Below, piece after piece: positions 46,542 through 58,110 of a stretch of DNA of 64,000 bases. The stretch's first letter is position 1. Each line of letters opens with the position of its first letter. The notes beneath the pieces are model-generated. The model had not been told where the DNA came from and did no database searches. It saw only the letters and a program-made list of their open reading frames with translations. Origin of the DNA: Diphasiastrum complanatum (Eukaryota > Streptophyta > Lycopodiopsida > Lycopodiales > Lycopodiaceae); assembly GCA_029204225.1 (NCBI GenBank), contig CM055100.1:50566606-50630605 (forward strand). Direction: 5' to 3'. Made by a program: the position numbers and the translations under genes.

Positions 46542-47250
46542 GCTCCCTCTCAAAGCATGGTAGCTTGATGACTCCAAGTCTGCTCCTCTGTTTCTCGAAC
46601 AAACCTTTGTCTAAGGCCTTTGTGAAGATGTCAGCAACCATCTTCTTCGTTCCAATGAAAGTAGTCTGTAGCTTCTTCTTTTCGATCAGATCCCTTATCA
46701 AGTGGTATTTGATTGCACTGTATTTTGTCCTTGAGTGAAACACGGGATCCTTTGTCAGGTGTATTGCGAATGTATTGTCCCTCTGCAAAATTAGAAGTTC
46801 ATTTCTCGTTTCACCTAGTTCGTCAAGAAACTGTTTGAGCCAAGTGATTTCATTGGCCATCTTTGTTGCTGCTACATGTTCTGCTTCGCAAAGGATGACT
46901 GAGCTACGATGGTCTGTTTTTTGTTGACCCAGAGAATTGCTGCTCCTGTTGTGATGGTACATCCTCCTGAGACACTTTTGCAATCGTCCTTGAGAGATGC
47001 CCAGCTAGCACCACTGTAGGAAAGCAGTTGGAACCCTGCATCATGAGAATAACATAATCCAAAATCCTTCGTTAATTGAAGGTATTGCAAGATTCGCTTT
47101 GCGATCTTCCAATGAGTCGAGCCTGGATTCATACTGAATTGACTCATCCTGAACATGACATAAGCAATGTCAGGACGTGTGTTATCTGCAAGATACATTA
47201 GTGATCTGATTAGCTTCCTGTATGGTGTATGCTCCATCAATTCTCTTTCT
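46542..47250 (-). pseudogene. Copia RNase H relic
   Basis: Minus-strand text YLADNTRPDIAYVMFRMSQF, KSVSGGCTITTGAAILWVNK, then WLKQFLDELGE, KYSAIKYHLIRDLIE and VADIFTKALDKGLFE is the usual copia RNase H to C-terminus. A frameshift near 46890 splits it. Confidence 0.85.
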
Positions 47251-47329
47251 TATTCAGTCAAGATTGTTCTTGCAAGCATTGGAGTATTTGCTCCTTTGTA
47301 ATTCATCATCCCAAAATCTTCTAGGATAT

Positions 47330-48080
47330 TTTGGGTATATATGGACTGATGAAAATATAATTTTCCTTCGTCATAGTCTCTATCAATCTATAAGCCAAGA
47401 TAACATCTGGTTTTTCCTAGTTCTGTAATCTCAAAATGTTTCGAGATGTCGCACTTCACCTCAGCAATAAGTTCTTCACTTTTGCAGAGTATCAGGGTGT
47501 CGTCCACATATACAGCTACAATGATGATCTTCTCATTTGTAATTTTTACATAAAAATTGGAATCAGCTATTAGTAGTTTGAATCCTAAGGATTTCAGGGC
47601 TTGATCTTTCTTCTTATACCATTGTCGTGCTGATTGCTTCAGATCGCAGATACTCTTGTGCATTTTGCATGCATAAGTGGGAAGTGAGTTCAAAATGTAG
47701 CCTGGAGATTGATCCATGTAGACTTCTTTTTCTAGCTAGGCATAGGGCTGAATGTTTCACAACTGGAGAGAAGGTCTCAACATAGTCAATACCATATTTC
47801 TAAGAAAAACCCTTCGCTACAAGTCTGGCTTTATACTTTGTGAGATTTCCATTCGGTCCATACTTCAGCCTCCTGTATACCCACTTGCATTGTACAACCT
47901 TTCACTTATCTGGTAATGGCTGCAATGTCCATACCTCATTCTTCTTCATGGATTCCATCTTCTCATTCATGGATTGGATCCATTTGTCCTTGTTTTGACA
48001 CTCAATTGCTTTCTCAAATGTTTGTGGCTCTCCACTAAATCCACAAAACTCTCCAGATGTAGAAGCTGATCTACCTAGCA
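47330..48080 (-). pseudogene. Copia reverse transcriptase relic
   Basis: Minus strand: DKWIQSMNEKMESMKKNEVW, CKWVYRR, KARLVAKGFS, a gap, then ICDLKQSARQWYKKKDQALK and the catalytic AVYVDDTLIL. Stops and a deletion of the central RT (between VVKHSA and DQSPGYILN) disable it. Confidence 0.8.
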
Positions 48081-48479
48081 CAAATTTTGTTGGTGCTCTT
48101 CGCTCTCTTGTTGATCTTCTGGGAGATCCTTCTGGTACCGCAATGCTCTTGCCTTTATCTATTTTGCTAGGTTTGGAACCGTTTTGGTTTACAGGTGTAG
48201 TAGTAGCAGTAGGCTGGCTTGCAAATCTTTCTTCGTCTGATCGTTGCTTGATTGAGGTGCGACTCGAACATCTTCGTCTGAGTGTTTGTCTCCTACTCCC
48301 TCTGTCACGGTTGGTAGATCATAATATTGTCTTCCAAGAACTTCATAACTGACAGGATCATTGTTGGCCATTGTTCTGTTCTCATCGAACTTGACGTCTC
48401 TGATTGTCTTCATTGTGTTTGTCTCTGGCATATAGATTCTGTAGTATGACGAATGATTGTCGTATCCTACAAGATACCC

Positions 48480-49216
48480 TTGTTCTACTTATCATCAAGC
48501 TTCTTTCGAAGCTTGTCAGGAACATGTGCATATGCTGCACAGCCAAAGATTCGAATACGAGTCAGATTGGATTTTCTACCCCACCATAGTTCGTGTGGTG
48601 TTGTGTGAAGAACACCAGATTTTCCTATCCTGTTCTGAATGTAGGCAACTATAGGTACTGCTTCAGCCCACAACACTCTTCGAGCCTTCAAATAGGCCAT
48701 CATGCACCTAGCAGCTTCCATGTGAGTCCTATTCTTTCTTTCTACAATACCATTGTGCCGCGGTGTATAGGATGTTGTCCTTTTGTGAATGATTCCTCGA
48801 TCATTGCAGAAATCAGTGAATCGGTTTGAGATGTATTCTCCACCTCGATCTGTTCTGATCTACTTCACCTTGTTTCCTATGCATCTTTCTGCCCAGTTCA
48901 CATATTCTGTGAACTTGTCAAATGCATCTGATTTATTGTGAATGAAGTAGACTTGGACGAACTTACTGTAATTATCAATAAAGGTGATATAGTACTTTGA
49001 GCCTCCTATTGAGATCACATGGAAAGGTCCACAGATGTCTGAATGTACTAGCTCCAAAATCTTTGTCGTTCTGTAGGAGTCCTTGACAAAAGGAGTACGT
49101 GACATCTTACCTTTTATACATGCATCATAGGTCGTCGAACTGGTTGCATTCGAGATGCTTACCCCTGTGATTACTCCATGATGGCTTGCTTGATACAATA
49201 CCATTGAATTTATATG
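48480..49216 (-). pseudogene. Copia integrase relic
   Basis: Minus strand: CIKGKMSRTPF, HSDICGPFHVISIGG, YYITFIDNYSKFVQVYFIHN, TDRGGEY, NGIVERKNRT and the tail HELWWGRKSNLTRIRIFGCA. The D,D,E set is visible. A stop at 48860 splits the core. Confidence 0.85.
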
Positions 49217-49912
49217 TCATAGTCTCCTATGCCATAGAATATCTGACGAATCATCATGGGTTTGATGCGATTGATTTGCAGGTAGGTGTACCTTCAAGTG
49301 ATACAGGTTGTCTTTTCTTCTACCTTGTGTAATCAATGTACTGGTGCTTGCATCAACGACATTGCATGCTTTGTCTGAGAACATCACACGCATCCCAGCA
49401 TCTGCTATTCTTGCAACTGATAGCAAGTCCTGCTGTAGTGTAGGTATGAACAGAATGTCTTCAAGTTGTCTGTCTCTACCATTTGTATTGAGCCACAACG
49501 AATCAATACAATTCACTTGATGCTTTGATCCATCTCCAAGAATAATAAATCTTGATGGATCTACACTTCGAAAGTCAGACATTATCCGTCTTGATGTAAT
49601 GAAGTGTGAGGTTGCCCCTGAATCAAGGATTATCTCCTGTGTGTCGGGTGTCGATACTGCACACATGTCTGCACAGATGTAGGCGGTCGAATTTCCATGA
49701 TTCGATCTTTCTTCTCCCATCTTTGAGATTTTTGGCTCTTTGACATAGGATGAACTATTATTGTTCTCCTGTCTGCCTTGAGCTTGTTTGTTTCTTGGGT
49801 TCTGGTAACAGTCCATGGCTACATGACCCTTCTTGTGACAATGGATACACTCAATCTTCGGATTGAGTTTTTGTCTATTTGGGTCTGTGTATATCATTAG
49901 TGCATCTAGCAA
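49217..49912 (-). pseudogene. Copia gag end, zinc knuckle and protease
   Basis: A 231-codon open frame on the minus strand. CIHCHKKGHVAMDC is an intact CX2CX4HX4C knuckle. IILDSGATSHFITSRRIMSD is the protease D-S-G region, and LLSVARIADAGMRV starts the GAG-pre-integrase part. The first codons overlap the truncated LTR joint; most of gag is missing. Confidence 0.85.
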
Positions 49913-50272
49913 CTACATATATTTAGAGTACATTTCTGATTAGATAGATTAAATAGTCTAAGACTAATCATGGACTACAAGAGCGGCAGATTAGGCACGT
50001 CCTAATGCTCTTCTGTTGACATCGTCATATCATATCAGGAAACTGTACTTCATGGTACTTGTTTGATATTCCTGGTCATTTTGAGCACGAAGGTCGAAAG
50101 TATTCAACCTTTGGATGTCTCGAACACTTTCATTTCGCGTCGTTCGACCTTCTCCTGTTGTTCGTGTTATTCGTGAACATTTCATCTTCGAGGTCTTCAT
50201 TTTTGAGGTATTCCTCAGGTTGGGAGTCGAGAGCTAGCAGAGCTTTGGTAATAGAAACACTTTGTTTCTTCA
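49880..50272 (-). mobile_element. Copia LTR, minus strand (right-hand copy, truncated)
   Basis: Matches 46235-46541 with one insertion of about 85 bases (around 49965-50045) absent from the left copy. The U5 part toward the gag is lost. Confidence 0.75.
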
Positions 50273-50477
50273 GGATCAATCAATGAGAAAAAGTGGTAGC
50301 TCTACATCTTTGATGGTGGAGCTAGTTATGATCTTCGTTCAAACCTCAACAACTCTCAATCTCACACTATTTCACAAAGAACATAACATTAAATCTAAAC
50401 CCTAAAATCTACAAAGAACATAACATTAAATCAAACTCTTCTATCTATATTCTTTTTGCTCTCTCCGATTTACAGAT
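50273..50477. other. Short unrecognised spacer
   Basis: AT-rich, with a near-duplicate of CAAAGAACATAACATTAAAT. No gene. Confidence 0.4.
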
Positions 50478-50807
50478 GATCCGGCCTGCTACTTTGTGCA
50501 AGAATCAAACGTTGTTTCAGAGGCAATGTCAACCCCTAATGCCGATTAAGAAAAGACCAATGCATCTTTAAACAAGAATGGTTTTATTCCAAACTCGATA
50601 GACTCGAATTTTTATTTCTAGTTTGTATCGAATCCCTTCATAATCCTCACATTTTATGTAGATGATATGTTTCTATTTAGTAACAATCTGAATTTATTGA
50701 AGGATTCAAAATGCATGTTAGCTCTATCAAAGGAGCACCATCTCAAATTTAACGATATGTTAAAACTAAAGTTCAAAGCTTTTTCAGGATCCACATTAAG
50801 GGGGAGT
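50478..50807 (+). pseudogene. Copia reverse transcriptase scraps and polypurine tract
   Basis: DDPACYFVQESNVVSEAMST matches the linker at 17626-17700 and FIPNSIDSNFYF with FYVDDMFLFSNNLNLLKDSK matches the RT at 18181-18320, with the part between removed. AAGGGGGAG (50799-50807) is the polypurine tract directly before an LTR. Confidence 0.8.
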
Positions 50808-51208
50808 GTTAGATTTCTTATGCTCAGCCTTAACAAATCGTTCAAGTAATGAGCATCTTGAAAATAGCCGAAGGTCGACAACATATTTCGGACCTTCGCA
50901 TGTTTCCAAACTTCATTTTTCCTTAAGACATTTTTTTGTTTTAAGGCACTGTCGCCTTTTTCACACCTTCGGGAAGAATGCGACACTGTCAGGTTTTTTG
51001 CCTTTTTCTGCAGCTCAAGGATTTTTGTGCCTTAATCGTTTTAAGGCACCTTTGTCTTTTTCACACTGTCAGGAAAAAACGACAGTCGAGTTTTTCGTAT
51101 TTTTGCACCTTCAGGAAAAATGCGACATTGTGACCAAATTTCAATTTCAAGGCACTATTGAGTTTTTCACATTTCTCTACCTTCGCTTTGAAGGCACCTT
51201 CGAGATTT
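50808..51208 (+). mobile_element. Copia 3' LTR, truncated
   Basis: TGTTAGATTTCTTATGCTCA onwards, the same LTR as 42095-43006, cut after GGCACCTTCGAGATTT. The perfect TGTT start here defines the family's LTR terminus. Confidence 0.85.
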
Positions 51209-51880
51209 ATTAAGAAGACTCTAGGTCTTGTTCTTCATCAAGGAATGGTACTCAGCATCCATGGTAGCTTTCCATTCGTCGCATTGGGCATTGATAATGC
51301 TTCTGCAATAGTGGCAGGTTCATCATGACTGATGAACGCCTGAGGAACAAAACGATCAGGTTGCTGTCACTTCTTGCAGACCTTCAAACTACAGATGTTT
51401 GAGTAAATGCTCTCCTGGGTGAATGACTAGGATAGCTTCAGCTTGTGGTTGAACAATTGTGGTTCTAGGCCCATCGATGGTAAATGGAGTTTTTGGGACA
51501 AACTCCTGCGTTTGAACATTCGTAGGTCAATGTCTATCGATGGAGAATGGAGCTGCTATGACAGACTCCTATATTGGCTGCTTCTGCTTAAAATTATGGA
51601 ATTTGTCTTTAAGAAAGACAACATCACGGCTGACTGAGATGTGACCTGTATCAATATCATAGATACAATATGCCTTGTGCGACATCGAATAGCCGATAAA
51701 GATATACTTACAACTTACTAGGTCTAACTTCTTTCTCAGATCAGATGGAATTTGAACATAGCAAAGGCATCCGAATATATGCAAATGTTTCAGACTTGGT
51801 TTGTAGCCGTAGTAGGCTTTAAAGAGTGTCTTGGAGTCAACTGCCTTCGTGCTAGAATATTTTTGCAGATAGCAGGCTGT
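51209..51880 (-). pseudogene. Copia integrase-end/RT-start fragment, minus strand
   Basis: Minus strand: AYYGYKPSLKHLHIFGC, QIPSDLRKKLDLVSCKYIFI, GYSMSHKAYCIYDIDTGHIS, and at the left the RT entry CDEWKATMDAEYHSLMKNKT. No LTR belongs to it. Confidence 0.8.
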
Positions 51881-51889
51881 AGAAATTGC

Positions 51890-52140
51890 TTACAATCAGA
51901 GCTACATAGCTCTATCTCTGAACCCACGTACTCATGCTAGAATTAAACACATAGAAGTTCAGTTCCATTTTCCTAGAGAGAAAGTTCAGAATAAAAATGT
52001 TGTACTAATTTATTGTCATACAGATAATATGTTGGTTGATATTTTGACAAAGCCATTGTCTAGAGATAAACATTATACCTTAGTAGATATGATAAATCTC
52101 AATTGCAGTTCAAATTCATAGCAATAAGCTTAACGGAAAG
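51890..52140 (+). pseudogene. Copia RNase H C-terminal fragment
   Basis: Plus strand: NPRTHARIKHIEVQFHFPRE, then YCHTDNMLVDILTKPLSRDK, the family-typical end of copia pol. It directly precedes an LTR start at 52141. Confidence 0.85.
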
Positions 52141-52940
52141 TGTTGGAATTTAATCTTACTCCTACTCTTCCTAATTGCCCTCCTTCCTTCTCTCAATTTT
52201 ACTCTCTCAAATGAAACCTTAAAAAACTGGACTGTTTTTCAACAGTTTGCATTTTTTCTCACAATTTTTGACAGGCGAAAAACCTGACATTGTCGCCTTT
52301 ATTTTTGCAACACTTGTGTTCTCAGTTTTTAGGCCATTTTAAACACTTTCAGAAATGCAACAAAAGCGATGCTGCATTTTTCCTTGTAATTTTTGCCTTG
52401 GGAAAAAGCGAAAATCCGACACTACAGTTTTTCACGGGATTCTACAAAGGTGAAAAACCTGACACTACAATTTTACACATGATTCTACACAGGCGAAAAA
52501 CCCGACACTCTACAAAAATACACAAGATTCTTCACAGACTATCTACGTCTTCGCGCTCCAATAACAACTGTTCTAATTAGTCAGTTAATCAGTTGTTAAG
52601 CGATCTTCTAAATGTAAAGCTAGAATAATGCAAGATCTTCTAGTAGCTATAAATTGTAAATGAGCGATTGAAGATATAACAGAGATCAGTGAGAACAAAG
52701 ATCAAATGACCAGAATGGGTCTTTAGTAGCTGACTCCTTAGAGTTAGTGATATAGAGAGAGATAGATATTCAAAACTTTAGCAAATGCTTTAAATCTGTG
52801 AGTAGGATCACGCGCTTATCAGCGCAATTGTATTGTGGTCTAATTGTTGTTACTACAACTTTATTATACAGATTCGCCACTGTTCTACATCTTTTTGCAT
52901 TCTTGTTGAATGAAATTAACTCTCACTCCTCTTACGCAAA
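52141..52940 (+). mobile_element. Copia 3' LTR
   Basis: TGTTGGAATTTAATC follows the end of pol by about 25 bases. The LTR contains repeated CGACACT-type words (GAAAAACCTGACACTACA three times around 52430-52520). Its right end is not certain. Confidence 0.55.
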
Positions 52941-53528
52941 CACCAATATAAAGACTCATGGAATGGATTTGATACGCGGTTATTTCCATCTGGAGGAGCA
53001 GGTAACATAGTAGAAGACATTACGTGATGAACAAACATCAAGGTTATGAAGTGATGAGGGTGTATGGTTGTCTCTGACGCCTAAATTATTTTTACATTCT
53101 CTTCATATCAGATTATCAATATCAAAGAATTGCATGGCTGTCTCAAACGCCTAATTGTTCCTGCAAGCTCTCTTTCACGTCAGTCTAAGACTCCTACACT
53201 GATAATCCTATAAAACACAAAGAACAGTTCGTAATCTCCGTTATCTAAGTAATCCATGATCCTGTTAAACAAAGTTATCACTGTTCTTCATAGTACTCAT
53301 TGTCTTTCTCTTGTTGGTTGGGACTTCGTTGAGAAGTTTCCCCAACAGAATCTACTTGTGGGCTTACAAGACACATACCACAATAAATTCCCATCTTGGG
53401 CTAACATTAGGGCTAACAATTTGGGTGGCCTCATGTAGAAGGATTCATCTTCTAAGGATATTGTTTGATCCTCTTCGATATAGTTTCCCGGCAATCAACT
53501 GATGGGGTCTAACCTTTAGAATCAACTT
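52941..53528. other. Unrecognised spacer
   Basis: No gene identified. Minus frame 53297-53494 shows no family motif. Confidence 0.35.
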
Positions 53529-53762
53529 TCACCGTTCTGCCATGGATAAGGATTTTTCAGGTTGGCCCTGCATAAGATATTCCACTATGTCTGCGGCCCA
53601 TTCAGGTACGGTGTCAATATAAAACCAGACATCATCGAGTAGATCATCATCGGGTTGGATTGTAGTTTCCTTCCCTTTAATTAGCGACACATGATCTACC
53701 ATATAATGTTGATTGCCCTTGCAAACCACTATCCGAAAATCAAACTCCAACAACAAAAACAA
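53529..53762 (-). pseudogene. Possible Ty3/gypsy pol fragment (RNase H-integrase junction)
   Basis: Minus-strand DDDLLDDVWFYIDTVPEWAA then DIVEYLMQGQ resembles the D.FPD...W..DI..YL..G linker ahead of the integrase zinc finger in plant Ty3/gypsy pol. Only 78 codons remain, so this is tentative. Confidence 0.35.
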
Positions 53763-53784
53763 CCATCAAGTAATTTGCCCTGTG

Positions 53785-54484
53785 TGACAAAATTTTACAG
53801 CAAAATGAATCCCAATCAATCCTAAAAGTGATGGAGGATGCACAAATAAAAGATCTAGATCCAAACTATGAGCTAGAATCAAGACTAGTTACCAAAACTA
53901 GCAAATTTGGCATTTAACTCCACATCAGGCACATAGATTTGATCAAATGAACCAAACTAAAGTACAGCAAGCTTCTCAGACCTGTAAATAGATTCAGTAC
54001 CTTCCAAACCAAGCAATTCATGCATAAGAACACTCACATCCAATAGCTAGAACTCGCCACCAAAAGACAATGATGATAGAAGTGGAAAAACTCGATTTTT
54101 CTTGATATTTGGATGGAAATCCCACCATACATTTATACTTTTCAAGCTCGGATCTGAGCATATTAGGGCACATCTGAACTTATCATACCCTAACCCTAAA
54201 ATCTAACCTAATAGGTCATTGGATCCACCCTAACTTGGGGTCAAGATCTCGAGATCCAAAAACAATGTAAAACATGCTATTTTTAGATCCTAGAATTTCT
54301 CTAGCCTATCCAAACACTATTTGGACTCATTCCAAAGTTGCCACTCCTATGCTAGGTTAGGAATGAGACTTACAAAGAGTATCCTATGCTATTTGGCATG
54401 TGTGACAAGCCACAACATGGCCATAATATAATTTTCAAGCAATATGACCAAAATTGGTCAAGCTAGAATTGTAAAATTTTAACA
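53785..54484 (-). mobile_element. 3' LTR of the minus-strand copia derivative
   Basis: Reverse complement TGTTAAAATTTTACAATTC...AATTTTGTCA, 700 bases; GTGAGGAGGAG polypurine tract adjoins at 54485-54495. Confidence 0.85.
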
Positions 54485-55620
54485 CTCCTCCTCACAATTT
54501 AGCTTGATGAGACTATCCTGGATCAATAATTAATACATGGATAAAAACAACATAATTTCCAAGTCCTTGCTTTGTTGACTGAGTATGATCACTCATCATG
54601 ATAAGAATATGATTTGAGCTCCAAGTTCTCAAATGTAGTGAGAGCTCAATAAAGGTTGTCTTCAAGATCCAAGCTTTGTCTTTGGTAGTTTGTTGAATGA
54701 TCACCTGGGGCTGAAAAATGTGAGTCTCCTCCTCAAAATAAACATGAAAAACAACAGCTTTCCATAAGATCCAACTTTTGTATGAAGCACATACAACCAA
54801 AGCTTGAGATATCAATGGATCACAAGATGAGGCCTTTGAATACATATTTGAAACTGCAATCAAAGTAGTAATGATCACTATTTCATCATCATAAGATAGG
54901 ATGAAAAACAATGTTCATACTAGCATCATCAAAGGACTTTGTCAAATACATGACATGTTTTCTATCAAACACAAAATAAGATGAGTAAAGGGAGATATGG
55001 ATAAACTTCCTTGCTGCTCCTTTCTCTTTACCCAAACCTTCATATTGATGTATATTCAGGTCTCTTTTGCCTTGAGACAAGTGCTCCTTCTTGGGTTCCT
55101 CCTTGATGTCTTTTTTCTTCATCATGCTCACTCCCTCTTGGTGTTGATGATGAAAAGGACTTTGTTTTCAAGTCTCCAAACCTGAATGTTTTCCTTCTCA
55201 ATATGACCTTTTGAGTCAACAAAACAATCGCCAAGATTATTTATACCAAATTTACTAGTCCACAATTGTTTACCACTAGCATTTTGCATTACATACTTGT
55301 TGAACTTGAAACTAATGAGGCCAAATACTCTTGTATGGATATAAGTGTCCTTCAAGGATGATTCACTTATTCTCATACAAGGTTCACAATATGCCTCTTT
55401 GAAAATGAAGCCAAATTCTTTCAACTTATGAATGAAAATGTCATGTTTACATCTAGCACACTCAAGAGTAAGTAGATATGAAAAACACCTTTCATTCCAT
55501 ACTTTAGAATTCAAAGGGATTTCATTACAAAACTTAGCAAATGAAGTACAAAATGTACCCCCCTTTCCAACTTGCCTTTCCTTGTCCACAAAAATGAGCA
55601 TTGATAGCTCCATCTTTGCT
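54485..55620 (-). other. Unidentified sequence replacing pol in the copia derivative
   Basis: The minus-strand frame of 55128-55988 stays open from integrase remnants into text such as WNERCFSYLLTLECARCKHD, GFIFKEAYCEPCMRISESSL and TSKFGINNLGDCFVDSKGHI, followed at 54889-55131 by KKKDIKEEPKKEHLSQGKRD. No RT, RNase H or integrase core motif is visible. It may be captured host DNA or a strongly diverged remnant. Confidence 0.4.
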
Positions 55621-56090
55621 CTTGTGGCTCTCCTTGGAATAGTTGAAGCTCTCAGATTTTGCTCCTCCTCTTGATCAAGCTCCTCCTTGATCTCATCCAT
55701 ATCTTTTCCAATATGATTCTTAGAGGATTTATCATTCAATATTACAAACATTGTGGCTCTACGATTGCTCTTTGTGCTAGCAAAATGTACATCTAAATGA
55801 ATCAACTTAAGAGAGTGAGTAGTCTTAGTGATAGTGTTAGAGAAAGGCAACCTATGTGCTTTAGCCAAAGCACATGCTTCAAAAACCTTTTTCTCTTTTC
55901 CCATGGATTTTGGAAGGCTAGAGCAAGATCCTCCTTGCATGTGGCTTCCATAGACTTGGTGTTGATGTGACCAAGCCTCTTGTGCCACAAATCATTTGTG
56001 GTCAATTTGTCCCCCTTGGCTACCATCACAAATTGGTTAGGATCAACAAAAGCATCAAGCTTAAACAACCTCCCAAACCTTTATCCTCTT
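55621..56090 (-). pseudogene. GAG-pre-integrase and integrase start
   Basis: Minus strand: LWHKRLGHINTKSME, CALAKAHRLPFSNT and LKLIHLDVHFAS, that is the HHCC region and first Asp of copia integrase with a frameshift near 55960. It ends in an acidic KDMDEIKEELDQEEEQ stretch that looks like an integrase-RT linker, implying a deletion of the core. Confidence 0.7.
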
Positions 56091-56545
56091 GCTATGATCT
56101 TCCCATTCTTCTTGATGTTGTATACATTAGTAGAAAACTCCACAATGAAACCATGATCAAAAAGTTGGCCAACACTAAGCAAATTCTTAGTGATGCTAGG
56201 AATGAAGAAAACACCATCTATCTTAGTCTTCTTGGAGGATCCTAAGCATAAGGGAATGGATCCCACACCTTCAACTTTACATTCATGATCATTTGACGTA
56301 AAAATGGACTTTATAGGTCCTACATAAGGTGTGAGTTGAGAAAAATACTCCCTTTTACCCGACATGTGGGAGCTAGCCCCACTATCTATCCACCAAGGAT
56401 CTTCACCTTTGACATTTGATGATGAAAAGGTTGAAATCATGAGTGAGTCCTCATGATAGCTCTCTTCCTCCTCTTGTCCAATGTTGGCTTGGCTTTGATC
56501 TTGCTTCCTCTTGAAGCATTCCGAGGCACAAAGCCCCATCTTGCT
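56081..56545 (-). pseudogene. Copia protease of the derivative
   Basis: WWIDSGASSHMSGKREYFSQ carries the D-S-G motif; FFIPSITKNLLSVGQL is the usual downstream text. Open over 152 codons and starting just after the zinc knuckle. Confidence 0.85.
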
Positions 56546-57390
56546 ACAATAGTAGCACTTTATCTTAGATTTGTCCTTCTTGGGCTTGACTTGTGATGAT
56601 CATGATGTAGATCCTCCTTGATCTCCATCCTTTGCTTGATCCTTTTTGAATGCTCCTCCCTTGATCTTTGCTTTTCCTTTGCTCTTGAAAAATAAGGCTT
56701 TGTCATCATCATCATTGATGGAGAGCTTCTCCATCCTTGATTTGATATGAGTCTTCCTACTCTCTTCGACCAACAACACACTTTGAAGGTCTTCAATTGT
56801 AGTCAAGTTTCCCATGATGGCATAGCTTTGGACAATGTTAGTAAAATCACTACATAAGCCATTCAAAACTATTTGCACAAGCTCACTCTCTTTAATAGGT
56901 CCACCAACATAAGTAAGCTCTTTGTTCAAATATTTTACTCTCAAAACAAATTGATGTCCACTCTCACTCCTCCCTTGGAAGCATTGAAGAACTTGGTTCT
57001 TGAGGGAAAGTAACCTTGAGGTATTCTTGGACTCATAGATCTTTTGAAGAGTCTCCCAAGCCTCTTGGGCTGAGGTACATGCTCCTACTTCTTTGAGCAA
57101 ATCATTTGCAACATTCATCTTAATACAATGAGTGCAAGCTTGCACCTTCTCTTGTATTTAGTTGCTTCTTGTGGATGGATTGGCTCATCTTCCTCTCCAT
57201 TCACAATATCCATCAAATCTTGCATGATAAGGATGGATTCCATTCTTAACTTCCAAATTGAATAATTTGAAGAGTTCAATCTATCACTAGAATCCAAAAG
57301 ATAGGCACTTATGGATGCCATCTTCAATGATAAGGAGATAGATTCAAAGAAACAAGATAGATTGTACAAGATATGATCTCTACTATCCAT
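56546..57390 (-). pseudogene. Copia gag of the derivative
   Basis: MASISAYLLDSSDRLNSSNY, then IWKLRMESILIMQDLMDIVN, AWETLQKIYESKNTSRLLSL and VLNGLCSDFTNIVQSYAIMG form a complete DUF4219/UBN2-type gag. The frame is broken near 57130 and 56600. The knuckle CYYCSKMGLCASEC has Leu where His binds zinc. Confidence 0.85.
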
Positions 57391-58097
57391 CCCACTCTCT
57401 TTGGGACCTGAGATGAATCACTCTCTGATTTCTCAGCAAGATCTAAGGTGATTTTGAGCTTGATCTATCTTCTAGATCCAAACTTACTATAGATTTGAAC
57501 AAACTAGTCTCCTCCTTGATCTCAACTTCACAATAAGGGTGAATCCACCTATACTGAACCAAAAGCACTTTATAGCACACAATTGTCTTACAAATAAAGC
57601 CTCTTAAATTTAGGTTGAATAACATACATATTCAATCACAAACCTATCCAAAACCGAGTAGAATCGAAACACAATTTTCACTAGTTTTGCATTTCTAGAT
57701 GAAAACTCATCAAAACATTTGATCTGAACCTAAAAGATGTATTTTTGGGACATTAAAAAGCCTAAGAATGACCTAATTAAGCTCTCAAATGGCTGATCCA
57801 AGCTTCTAAGAGTGGTGTCATTCAAATCCTTATAAAAATCTCTACTAGGAGACGTACTCCAAGATTCAGCTCATAAGAACTTTCTAATTTGGTTTGGTTG
57901 AATAGAAATGGGTCAATCTCGGTTCCTACAGCTATAACTCAGCAAAAAAAGTTCCCTTTGATCTATTATCACTCAAATGAAACCAAATTTGAAGGTACAA
58001 TCACTAGATTAGCAACTAGTAGCAGGGACAAAGCCAATACTACTCAAATCTAGGATCCAACGGTGAGAAAATCAAATCTAAAGCTCACTTTTGATTA
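57391..58097 (-). mobile_element. Untranslated leader of the copia derivative
   Basis: Seven hundred bases between gag and primer site without a coding frame of note. Confidence 0.6.
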
Positions 58098-58110
58098 GGC
58101 TCTGATACCA
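58098..58110 (-). promoter_or_regulatory. Primer binding site of the copia derivative
   Basis: Plus strand GGCTCTGATACCA, reverse complement TGGTATCAGAGCC, touching the LTR end at 58111. Confidence 0.9.

Larger units (their letters stand above)
45801..50272 (-). mobile_element. Ty1/copia element, minus strand
   Basis: Two LTR copies flank zinc knuckle, protease, integrase, RT and RNase H in copia order. The PBS side is deleted: the right-hand LTR (49880-50272) runs directly into the end of gag. All catalytic motifs are visible but frames are broken. Not related at sequence level to the 42095 family. Confidence 0.85.
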
